DNA of 8,537 bases. Source: Armatimonadota bacterium. Lineage in GTDB: Bacteria > Armatimonadota > Zipacnadia > Zipacnadales > UBA11051. The notes under the pieces were generated by a model that saw nothing but the letters and a program-made list of their open reading frames with translations, made no database searches and had not been told where the DNA came from. The stretch covers positions 1-8,537 of the forward strand of contig DPJP01000329.1 of assembly GCA_003542955.1 (NCBI GenBank), written 5' to 3'. The position numbers and the translations under genes are program-made. Below, piece by piece: positions 1 to 6,329 of the stretch (its first letter is position 1; each line of letters opens with the position of its first letter).

Positions 1-30
1 GCTCTTAAGCTAGCGCATATGGAGCCGGGG

Positions 31-55
31 GGTGAGGCCCGCCGTCCCCCTCACC
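31..55 (-). other. Stem-loop at the 3' end of the DUF2752 gene
   Basis: Bases 31-37 (GGTGAGG) are perfectly complementary to 49-55 (CCTCACC), with an 11-nt C/G-rich loop. The right arm contains the TGA stop codon of the DUF2752 gene, so on the minus strand the hairpin forms just as translation ends. It is placed like an intrinsic terminator or a 3'-end protecting hairpin, but no T-tract follows on the minus strand. A classical Rho-independent terminator is therefore not supported, and in DNA this GC-rich a 7-bp stem can occur by chance. Confidence 0.25.
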
Positions 56-482
56 ACACGAACGCATCATCCCCCATCGCCCACAAGACGAGCCTCAACA
101 CCCACATGCCGACGAAGATGATCAGCACCGGGATCATCACCGCGCGGCTCGGCAGCAGTTCCCACACGCGGTCCATTACGCGCCGCGAGCGCTCCCAGCG
201 CTCCGGCCACAGCGCGCTGAGAAGCAGCGTCAGGATGAACAGGACAAACGGGATTGCCAGCGGGTGGTAGCGGATCGAGGTGTGCAGGTCCCCATGCCAC
301 AGCACCTCGAGAGCCCGCCCCATGCCGCATCCGGGGCATGGGATGCGCCACATCAGGCGGAAGAGGCACGGGGGCGCGGGCACGGGCGTATAGGCGACGA
401 GCAGCGTCGCCGCCAGGCCGGCAAAGACGACGAGGGCGAATACTCTTCGCCCCCGTCGAGAACGCGCATCTGTATCCGACAT
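51..482 (-). CDS. DUF2752 family membrane protein
   Basis: This 143-residue protein carries the DUF2752 hallmark CPGCGMGRA at residues 49-57, preceded by another Cys (C39) about ten residues upstream and followed by a conserved-looking W-H-G-D-L and R-Y-H-P-L-A stretch. Three hydrophobic segments are visible (about 13-32, 73-92 and 114-135), and the N-terminus is basic (RSRRGRR), so it is probably an inner-membrane protein with a cytoplasmic N-terminus. The family has no established biochemical function. The C..CPGCG arrangement could hold a metal or form disulfides, but that is inference. The ATG at 482 has only a weak purine-rich stretch (GGGGAT) about ten bases upstream. It lies 40 nt downstream of a small membrane protein gene on the same strand and is probably co-transcribed with it. 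Family assignment is firm; function is unknown. Confidence 0.85.
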   Translation of the reverse strand: MSDTDARSRRGRRVFALVVFAGLAATLLVAYTPVPAPPCLFRLMWRIPCPGCGMGRALEVLWHGDLHTSIRYHPLAIPFVLFILTLLLSALWPERWERSRRVMDRVWELLPSRAVMIPVLIIFVGMWVLRLVLWAMGDDAFVW

Positions 483-522
483 ACGCAGCCGATCCCCGTC
501 AACCGCCCGAGAGGGCCGTCGC

Positions 523-804
523 CTACATCATCTGTTCCATCATCCCGGAGGCCACGAAACCGCCAAAGACCAGTCCGTTCCCGATGATGCCGGCCCCGAG
601 CCACAGCCCGATCAGCAACCCCTTGTGTGGCGACTGGAACTCGGCAAAGGCCCAGTAGAGAAGGTAGAACCCGCACAGCAGGCCGACTATGCCCTTCCAG
701 ACCTCATCCTGAAACGCCGCGATCAGGATGATAATCGCCGCCACTGTTGCCGCCAGTGACAGCAGCCCACCCAGCCCGATCATCAATATGCCGCCCACAG
801 CCAT
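523..804 (-). CDS. Small three-helix membrane protein, function unknown
   Basis: This 93-residue, very hydrophobic protein has about three predicted transmembrane segments (roughly 5-30, 36-54 and 63-87). The short linkers contain AFQDEVWKG (30-38) and EFQSPHKG (55-62). There is no cleavable signal peptide and no catalytic motif. The start is well supported: a GGGGAGG Shine-Dalgarno (812-818 on the plus strand) lies 7 nt before the ATG at 804. The layout (Gly-rich first helix, a charged turn with a Trp, then a FYLLYWAF-type second helix) resembles small uncharacterised membrane proteins found in several environmental bacterial phyla, but I cannot name the family. It is the first gene of a likely two-gene unit with the downstream DUF2752 gene, and both products probably sit in the cytoplasmic membrane. 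The start and coding status are convincing; the role is unknown. Confidence 0.75.
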   Translation of the reverse strand: MAVGGILMIGLGGLLSLAATVAAIIILIAAFQDEVWKGIVGLLCGFYLLYWAFAEFQSPHKGLLIGLWLGAGIIGNGLVFGGFVASGMMEQMM

Positions 805-980
805 TGGTGTGCCTCCCCAGACTGCTACGCTCGACCGCTCTCACGCGGCTGCAATGCTGCTCTATTGTCCACGGCCTGCCGGTCTTCCTGCAATAGCCGG
901 CGATTCCCACGGCAGGCCGACGGACCGCAGTCCCGGAATAGTGCACTGTCGGCGCAGAGACAGCACTCCGGAGGGCACTG
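805..980. promoter_or_regulatory. Divergent intergenic region with a 10-bp inverted repeat
   Basis: This 176-bp gap separates the leftward small membrane protein gene from the rightward propeller gene, so it must supply start signals for both directions. It contains a perfect 10-bp inverted repeat: CGGCCTGCCG at 872-881 and CGGCAGGCCG at 910-919, with a 28-nt spacer (centre-to-centre 38 bp, close to 3.6 helical turns). Shine-Dalgarno sequences lie at both edges: GGGGAGG for the minus gene and GGAGG (970-974) for the plus gene. I could not pick a convincing -35/-10 pair on either strand. The repeat may be an operator or a transcript hairpin; in such GC-rich DNA it is suggestive, not proven. 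Confidence 0.4.
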
Positions 981-2819
981 ATGAGACCAACGCAATCGAG
1001 TCTCGCAGCATCAGTTGCGCTTGCCATGGCCGTGTGCATTGCCCACGCCCAGTACAGCTTCGAGGACCTCGGCAGGCCGCTTGAGCCCAAGCCGCTGCCC
1101 ATCGATGTCGTCACAGGCAGCACGGAGACCGGCTTCACCGCCTGGGGCACCATGCTCTCGCCGGATGGCAAGGGGCTCGTCGGCGTCAACACTGCCACGG
1201 GCGAGATGACCTGGGTCGGCATGGGCGAGTGGGACTACGGCCGCATCAACGTCACCAGGGCCGCCAATGGCGACCTGTACCTGTATACCGGTGACCCCGG
1301 ACGCTTCTTCCGCTACCGCGTCGCGGAGGGACAACTCGTCGACCTCGGTGTGCCTGATGAGCCCGCCTCCTATACCATGGGCGGCGCCGTGGGGCCGGAT
1401 GGCCGCTTCTACGTCGGCTCCTACCCGCAGACGCGCGTCGTCTACGTCGATCCCGCCACTGACCGGATCGGCTCTCTCGGCCAGATGAGCGAGGACCTCC
1501 GCTGCAAGTACATCCTCCAGACCGCCGTGAGTGACGACAACATCGTATATGCCGCCGTCGGCTTGCATCATGCCGAGCTGTGGGCGGTCCCCGTCGCCAC
1601 GGGGCAGAAGAAGCAACTGCTGCCGCAGCAGGTATCAAGCGGCTGCGATCGCGTGACGCTGCTGGTTGGCGAGGACGGGCGCGTCTACGGCAAAGGCGCG
1701 GGGAAGCTGTTCGTGTGCTCGGCCGAGGGTATCAAGTACGTCGATGCCTTCCCACCGGAGCGCTCGATGGCTCAGTTGCGCCGCGCCGGCGACTACTATG
1801 CCGAAACACTCACCTCCGCGGGCCAACTCGTCCTCAAGCACGCGCACACGGGCGCGACATCAACGGTCGACACCGAGTTCGAGGGCGTATCGGTGGCCCT
1901 CTACTGCGCGTCATGTGAGTGGAATGGGAAGATATACGGGGGCGGCTTCCAGCCCGCGAACATCTTCTGTTATGACCCTGTGACGGGCCAGAGCGCCGAC
2001 CTCGGCCGCCACAACGGCGGCCGCATCCAGATATACGAGATACTCGGGCTGCCGAAGGGCCTCTTCATCAGCAGCTATGTTGGCTGCAGCCTGGACTTCT
2101 ACAACCCCGAGACCAATGAGCGCGTCCACATCGGGCAACTGATAAAGGAGTACGACCAGGAGCGCGGGCTGCAGCTCATCCTCGGCCCCGACGAGATGCT
2201 CTACCTTGCCAGTCGCCCGTCGAAGGGCAAGCTCGGCGGAGCACTGACTCGCATCAACCCGGAGGACTACTCGTACACCTGTTGGCGCAATGTGTTGCCC
2301 GACCAGAGCATCATCTCAGTGGTGTCGGTGCCCCAGACCAATGAGGTGTTCTGCACCACGTCAAACTACGGCGGCTCCGGATCGGTGCCCACGCAGAAGG
2401 ACGGCTACATCCTCCTGTGGGATTGCGCGGTTGAGAAGGTCAACTGGGCGGGCACGCCGATCGAGGGGGCGAACAGCTACGGGCAGGCGGTCATGGCGCG
2501 GACAGGGCTGATCTACGTGCACGTGCGGGAGCAGTACTTGGCATTTGACCCCGTCAAGCGAGAGGTCGTCTTCACCGGCGACATGCCCGTGCAGACGGTG
2601 CATCACCAGGGGATCGCCGATTCGCCCGCGGGGCCGGAGGGGCTGATCTTCGGCATCGGCGACGACGCAGTGTTCGCCATCGACCCGAGAGACCACGGCG
2701 CGCGTGTGCTCGCCCATCACCCGTCCCTGGCTGACGCCAAGGGCCTGATGGCGACCGCCGACGGTGTGCTGTACTACGTCAACGGCTCCCACCTCTGGCG
2801 GGTGGATATGTATCCGTAG
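981..2819 (+). CDS. Secreted beta-propeller repeat protein
   Basis: This 612-residue protein begins with a classical signal peptide: a short basic start (MRPTQ), a hydrophobic core to about residue 20, and an AHA cleavage site after residue 23. It should be exported to the periplasm or outside. The rest is a chain of about 10-11 repeat units of 40-55 residues. Each has a G-x-(I/L/V)-Y-type strand (GDLYLY 97-102, GRFYVG 141-146, GKIYGG 316-321, GLIYVH 509-514, GVLYYV 595-600), then a strand ending in a turn such as YVDPATDRIG, CYDPVTGQSA or AFDPVKREVV. This is the pattern of WD40-like/YVTN/Vgb-type propellers. No catalytic motif is recognisable, so substrate binding, scaffolding or lyase activity are all open. 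The mature part has ten cysteines, including a CASC pair (309/312). The start is fixed by GGAGG 6 nt upstream. An acyltransferase gene follows after 133 nt on the same strand. Fold assignment is good; function is unknown. Confidence 0.85.
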   Translation: MRPTQSSLAASVALAMAVCIAHAQYSFEDLGRPLEPKPLPIDVVTGSTETGFTAWGTMLSPDGKGLVGVNTATGEMTWVGMGEWDYGRINVTRAANGDLYLYTGDPGRFFRYRVAEGQLVDLGVPDEPASYTMGGAVGPDGRFYVGSYPQTRVVYVDPATDRIGSLGQMSEDLRCKYILQTAVSDDNIVYAAVGLHHAELWAVPVATGQKKQLLPQQVSSGCDRVTLLVGEDGRVYGKGAGKLFVCSAEGIKYVDAFPPERSMAQLRRAGDYYAETLTSAGQLVLKHAHTGATSTVDTEFEGVSVALYCASCEWNGKIYGGGFQPANIFCYDPVTGQSADLGRHNGGRIQIYEILGLPKGLFISSYVGCSLDFYNPETNERVHIGQLIKEYDQERGLQLILGPDEMLYLASRPSKGKLGGALTRINPEDYSYTCWRNVLPDQSIISVVSVPQTNEVFCTTSNYGGSGSVPTQKDGYILLWDCAVEKVNWAGTPIEGANSYGQAVMARTGLIYVHVREQYLAFDPVKREVVFTGDMPVQTVHHQGIADSPAGPEGLIFGIGDDAVFAIDPRDHGARVLAHHPSLADAKGLMATADGVLYYVNGSHLWRVDMYP

Positions 2820-2952
2820 CGGCAGACCTACCACTCCGGCACATCCAGGCCCCACGCGCACGGTCGGCGTCGGTGGATCGCGCGGAGGTGGCAGCCCGCA
2901 GCCGTGCGAACGTACCGCGGCGATATGCAATGTGGCGTAGTAGGAGGTTTCC

Positions 2953-3759
2953 ATGCCCGAGAAGGCAGTTGTGACCAAAGACGACATCAAGCAGGGGCTC
3001 GCTACCGTCGGCCTCACCGCCGGCGACCTCGTGATGGTGCACTCATCCCTGAGCGCGCTCGGGCATGTCGAGGGTGGCGCGGATGCCGTCATCGACGCGC
3101 TGCTGGAGACCGTCGGCACCGAGGGCACCGTCGTGGTGCCGACTTTCACCTGGGGCGAGTTCCACAAGGCCGAGACTGCCGTGCTCGATCTGCGCAATAC
3201 CGGCGTCAAGCAGGAGGTCGGCATCATCCCGGAGACCTTCCGTAAGCGCCCGGAGGCCAAACGCAGCACCCATATATGTCATTCAGTGGCGGCCATCGGG
3301 CCGTTGGCCGATAAGGTGATGGGGGAGGGCATCCGCAGCTTCGGGGAGGGGAGCACCTTCCATCAGCTCTACGAGCTGGATGCCTGGTACCTGTTCCTTG
3401 GCGCGACCTTCAACTCGTGCACGGAGCTGCATGCGGTCGAGGAGTACATGCAGGTTCCCTACAGGCACTACCGCGACTACGCGGGCTCTACGGTCATCCT
3501 CGAGGACGGCACGGAGATACCGTCGCAGTCGGTCGAGTTTCTGCGCAAGCCCGACAAGGACTGGCGCAACGATTTCGGCAAGATGCGGGCGGTCTACGAG
3601 CGACACGGGGTCCTCCGCGTGGCCACGGTCGGCGATGGAGAGATACTCAACGCCCGCACGCGAGACGTCTTCGACATCGCGGTAGACTACATGAAGGAGA
3701 ACATCGGGTTCCTGCTGAGCGAGGATTCTCAGAAGCTGCTGGCGGAGGAGATGGGGTAG
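2953..3759 (+). CDS. AAC(3)/YokD-family N-acetyltransferase (Antibiotic_NAT)
   Basis: This 268-residue protein has normal length for the aminoglycoside 3-N-acetyltransferase superfamily. Family landmarks in order are: VMVHSSLSALG with a following GG (27-42), the acetyl-CoA-side GTVVVPTFTW (58-67), THICHSVAAIGPLAD (106-120, corresponding to the family's HPxxSVxAxG block), and LFLGATFNSCTELHAVEE (147-164), matching the LLLGxxxxxxTxLHxAE block with its conserved T, H and E. Members transfer an acetyl group from acetyl-CoA to an amine. The family includes true aminoglycoside-resistance enzymes but also YokD, BA2930 and FrbF (antibiotic biosynthesis), so resistance should not be assumed. There is no signal peptide, so it is cytoplasmic. 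AGGAGG (2942-2947) lies 5 nt before the ATG, an unusually strong ribosome site. It follows the propeller gene by 133 nt, a gap holding only a weak 7-bp inverted repeat (2857-2863/2902-2908), and may be co-transcribed or have its own promoter. Confidence 0.88.
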   Translation: MPEKAVVTKDDIKQGLATVGLTAGDLVMVHSSLSALGHVEGGADAVIDALLETVGTEGTVVVPTFTWGEFHKAETAVLDLRNTGVKQEVGIIPETFRKRPEAKRSTHICHSVAAIGPLADKVMGEGIRSFGEGSTFHQLYELDAWYLFLGATFNSCTELHAVEEYMQVPYRHYRDYAGSTVILEDGTEIPSQSVEFLRKPDKDWRNDFGKMRAVYERHGVLRVATVGDGEILNARTRDVFDIAVDYMKENIGFLLSEDSQKLLAEEMG

Positions 3760-3782
3760 AGAAGCGGGGCGCGATCGCCGAG

Positions 3783-3883
3783 GACGGGACGGCAAACCCG
3801 TCACCGGAGGGGCTGGCCGAGCGACCCCGCAGTCGTATGCGGGGGAGGGAGACCAGCCCGCGGGGAGATCGGCCCCTGCCGTC
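3783..3883. ncRNA. Candidate structured RNA element in the convergent gap
   Basis: This region starts 24 nt after the acyltransferase stop codon. Four sets of complementary segments nest or adjoin without clashing. Stem A pairs GACGGCA (3788-3794) with TGCCGTC (3877-3883). Stem B pairs GGGCTGG (3810-3816) with CCAGCCC (3853-3859). Stem C pairs CCCCGCA (3825-3831) with TGCGGGG (3838-3844), closing a 6-nt loop. Stem D is GGGG/CCCC (3862-3865/3873-3876). Between B and C is an equal-sided 8x8 internal loop, purine-rich on its 3' side. A further hairpin, GACGG/CCGTC (3783-3787/3798-3802), would present ACGGCA in its loop, and those bases also match the 3' arm of stem A, so the two could form a pseudoknot. 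I cannot match this to a known RNA class or decide the strand. There is no T-tract, so it is not a simple terminator. High GC content raises the chance rate of such stems. Confidence 0.3.
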
Positions 3884-4162
3884 TGTCACGCTATCTGAGC
3901 CATGGGGCGCGCCGGCCGACTTGCTTCCCAACCCATGCTACCTGCGCGATCGTGCGTGCTTCCCGCGGACCAGTCTCCGTCCGCCCCGCAGACGACAGCG
4001 GCATGGCCGTCGGCTGGCCCCTCCGACGTCAACGGCTTTGGGCCTGCGCAGGGAGGGGGCGATACCCTCGCAGCGGCGGCTGATGGCGTGGCAGCCAGAT
4101 GTGGTTTCTCCCGGCCTCCGGCCCCGTCAGCTCGCCCGCGGGTGTGCTGCATCGCTTCCCCG
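3884..4162. other. Non-coding convergent gap with short stem-loops
   Basis: I see no convincing gene between the structured segment and the SGNH hydrolase stop codon. The open frames here are rich in Ala, Pro, Arg and Gly without domain patterns, and none has a good ribosome site at a sensible start. Two adjacent hairpins are visible: GAGGG/CCCTC (4053-4057/4065-4069), extended by CTGC/GCAG (4044-4047/4070-4073) across a bulge, and GGCTG/CAGCC (4078-4082/4092-4096). Lying between the 3' ends of two convergent transcripts, they may help end or separate transcription, but no T-tract accompanies them. The region may instead be relaxed spacer or a decayed gene. Confidence 0.35.
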
Positions 4163-4870
4163 CTACTCCCCCTCCGCTATCGTCATCTCATACCCCAGCG
4201 CGGCCAGGAGCGTCAGGGCCATCAGGGCGTGGCCGAACTCGTCCGGGTGGACGCCGTCGGGGCTGATTGTCAGCTTCTCCCCGTGCTTGCCCGCCTCCCG
4301 GATCGCGCGCAGGAGCACCTCCCCGGTCGGGACGAGCACGATCCGCTCGGGGTCGGTCTGCGCGAGGTCATAGAGCAACCGCGTCTTCTCCGCGATGCTC
4401 TGGTTCGCCGCCTGCAGGCCCTCGGTGAAAGCCGCTTCGAGGTGGCTCGGGGTGCAGAGGATGACCCCCGCATCCGCGGCATGGGCCAGGTGGATCATCT
4501 GCTGGATGGTGTCGGCGAACTGCTGTGGGTCCGCGCCAAAGCGCTCCGGGCCGGGGGTATCGCCCTCGGGCAGGCCGCCGGTGTTGGGCTGCCCGCGCAC
4601 CTCCCAGATGGTGTCCGCCACGCCGGCCATGATGCTCACCCATGCGGGATTGTGGCTGAGGACGTCGATATCGAAGCGCGCGAGCATCATGCCGACGGTG
4701 TTGGCGCCGATGCCGGCGTTGATCACCTGTGGCGGGTTGTCGGGGAAGCGCAATGCCAGCACGTCGCGGACGGTGGTGACATAGCCGTCCGGCGTCTGGG
4801 TGATGCTGTCGCCGATGCAGACGAGCGTCTGCCCGGGTCCGATGATGCCCTCATGTGTAGTGTCTTCCAT
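4163..4870 (-). CDS. SGNH/GDSL-family hydrolase with atypical block III
   Basis: This 235-residue protein has normal length for a single-domain SGNH hydrolase (esterase, lipase or carbohydrate acetyl-esterase type). Block I is CIGDSITQ (18-25), with S22 as the expected nucleophile. Block II is NAGIGANTV (51-59), carrying the expected Gly. Block V is DGVHPDEFGH (205-214), with D205 and H208 as the catalytic D-x-x-H pair. Block III, normally G-x-N-D, reads GVAD (83-86), so the oxyanion-hole Asn is replaced by Ala. There is no signal peptide or membrane helix, so it appears cytoplasmic. The ATG at 4870 is preceded by a weak GGAAAGG stretch and lies 25 nt after the MgtE stop codon, which fits the last gene of the operon. 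Fold is confident. Substrate is unknown, and reduced or altered activity is possible because of the Asn loss. Confidence 0.85.
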   Translation of the reverse strand: MEDTTHEGIIGPGQTLVCIGDSITQTPDGYVTTVRDVLALRFPDNPPQVINAGIGANTVGMMLARFDIDVLSHNPAWVSIMAGVADTIWEVRGQPNTGGLPEGDTPGPERFGADPQQFADTIQQMIHLAHAADAGVILCTPSHLEAAFTEGLQAANQSIAEKTRLLYDLAQTDPERIVLVPTGEVLLRAIREAGKHGEKLTISPDGVHPDEFGHALMALTLLAALGYEMTIAEGE

Positions 4871-4895
4871 GGTCGACAGGCCTTTCCCGGCCCGG

Positions 4896-6323
4896 CTACG
4901 GCACCCAGGTGCGTAGCAGGACCGACCCCAGGCTCAGGTATACCAGCAATGATACGACATCATTGATGGTGCTGACCAGCGGGCCGGAGGCGACTGCGGG
5001 GTCGATGCCGACACGGTCAAACAGAATCGGCACCACGGCGCCCATGGTCGTGCCCCAGGTGACCGCGAAGAACATGCCGATGGCGACAACGAGGCCCATC
5101 TGTGGCGCGCCCATGATCAGGTGCCCCGCTATGCCGGCGACCACGCCGACGATCGTCGCCATGACCAACGCCGCGCCGAGCTGCCGCATGACCACCCGGC
5201 CCACCTTCGCCTGCTGCTGATGGCCCAGCGACAGCGAGCGGACCATGATCGCCGCGGACTGGAGCCCGGCGTTGCCACTGGTGGCGGCGATGACGGGAAT
5301 GAACGCCGCCAGCTGCACGAAGGCGGTCAACAGCTCGGTAAAGGACTTGATGACCATCGCCGAGACCAGTGTGCCGCCGAAGCAGATAGCGAGCCACGGG
5401 AGGCGCAAGGCCGCGACTTGCATGCTGGATGCGGAGAGCACGTCACGAGGACTGGTACCGGCCATACGGGCGAGGTCTTCCGTGTGCTCCTCCTGGATGG
5501 CATCGATGATGTCGTCGACGGTGACCTGGCCGACGAGCCTGCCCGTGTCATCGACGACCGGCAGGGCGCTCAGGTCGTACTGGTCAACAATCTTGGCAGC
5601 CTGCTCCTGGTCGGTGTCGGCGGTAACGGAGATCACATCGGCGGTCATGAAGTCCGGCAGCGGCTGGTCGGGGCGGGCCAGCACCAGGTCGGCCATGTCG
5701 ATGGCGCCGCGCAGCCTGCGCTCATCATCCACGACGTAGATATACAGCAGGCTCTCCGGCGGGATCTGCCTGGTGCGGATGTGGGAGATAACATCCCGCG
5801 CGGTCAGGTCCATCGGCGCGAAGATGACCTCCGAGGTCATGATGCCGCCCGCGGTGTCGGGCGCGTAGCGCGCGAGGTCCTCGATCTCGTCTGACTCCTC
5901 ATCCGGGATGTGCTCGAGGATGCGGTGCACCTGCTCCTGGTCGAGCAGGTTCATCACGTCGGCGCCGACGTCAGGGGGCATCGTGTCGATGATCTCGGCC
6001 AGCTCGCCCTCCTCGGTCGCCTCCGCCAGCTCGACGGTGACGTCGTCGTCGACCTCCTCGAGGACGATACCGGACGCGGCAGGGCTGAGCAGCTCGAAGA
6101 CGGCCTCCCGCTGCTCCCGATTCAGGTCACGCATCGCGAGTGCGATGTCCATCGGGTGGTAGCTCGAGATCAGCTTCTGAAGCAGCGCAGGCACGCCCGA
6201 GTCCAGCGCTCCGCGGATGGCCGCGGCCACCTTCTCAGGCTCGTGCGCTCTGCGCGGTCTGTGCTGAACCACGGTCTGCACCCCCGTTCCGTTGCGGCGT
6301 TGTTGCTGCGTTCGGTGCGGCAT
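4896..6323 (-). CDS. mgtE: MgtE family magnesium transporter
   Basis: This 475-residue protein has the full MgtE architecture, close to the family's usual 450 residues. A cytosolic helical, acidic MgtE_N superhelix lies at about 30-158, two CBS domains at about 159-220 and 222-282 (ending in VTVDDIIDAIQEE), a plug-helix linker at about 283-300, and about five membrane helices at 303-471. Pore-domain signatures are FIPVIAATSGNAGLQSAA (341-358) and DPAVASGPLVSTINDVVSLL (441-460). D455 matches the pore aspartate of Thermus thermophilus MgtE (D432). The protein is a homodimeric Mg2+-selective channel that the cytosolic domains close when intracellular Mg2+ is high. The ATG lies 6 nt after the kinase stop codon and lacks a clear Shine-Dalgarno, so translational coupling is likely. 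The first ~25 residues are basic, Gln/Arg-rich and non-conserved in look; a GTG at residue 15 (6281) is an alternative start. Confidence 0.95.
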   Translation of the reverse strand: MPHRTQQQRRNGTGVQTVVQHRPRRAHEPEKVAAAIRGALDSGVPALLQKLISSYHPMDIALAMRDLNREQREAVFELLSPAASGIVLEEVDDDVTVELAEATEEGELAEIIDTMPPDVGADVMNLLDQEQVHRILEHIPDEESDEIEDLARYAPDTAGGIMTSEVIFAPMDLTARDVISHIRTRQIPPESLLYIYVVDDERRLRGAIDMADLVLARPDQPLPDFMTADVISVTADTDQEQAAKIVDQYDLSALPVVDDTGRLVGQVTVDDIIDAIQEEHTEDLARMAGTSPRDVLSASSMQVAALRLPWLAICFGGTLVSAMVIKSFTELLTAFVQLAAFIPVIAATSGNAGLQSAAIMVRSLSLGHQQQAKVGRVVMRQLGAALVMATIVGVVAGIAGHLIMGAPQMGLVVAIGMFFAVTWGTTMGAVVPILFDRVGIDPAVASGPLVSTINDVVSLLVYLSLGSVLLRTWVP

Positions 6324-6329
6324 GTATGG

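Noticed and set aside
2857..2908. 7-bp inverted repeat CGCACGG/CCGTGCG between the propeller and acyltransferase genes, considered as a terminator.
   Set aside because: A 38-nt spacer and no T-tract make it a poor terminator; chance is likely at this GC content.
3831..3845. AGTCGTATGCGG looks like the 5' strand of a group II intron domain V.
   Set aside because: The complementary 3' strand (CGCACGTACGGTT-like) and catalytic triad partner are missing, and no intron-encoded protein is near.
3845..3859. GAGGGAGACCAGCC resembles the cobalamin riboswitch B12 box, and CCCCGCA-loop-TGCGGGG recalls its neighbouring stem.
   Set aside because: The conserved GGTG..TCC core and GCCACTG element are absent, the spacing is too short, and no plus-strand gene follows for it to control.
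3886..4152. An 88-codon minus-strand open frame in the convergent gap.
   Set aside because: Low-complexity Ala/Pro/Gly/Arg composition, only a weak ribosome site, no domain pattern, and it overlaps the palindromic segments.
3902..4966. A 354-codon plus-strand open frame.
   Set aside because: It is mostly antisense to the SGNH gene, whose motifs are intact on the minus strand; long shadow frames are expected at this GC content.
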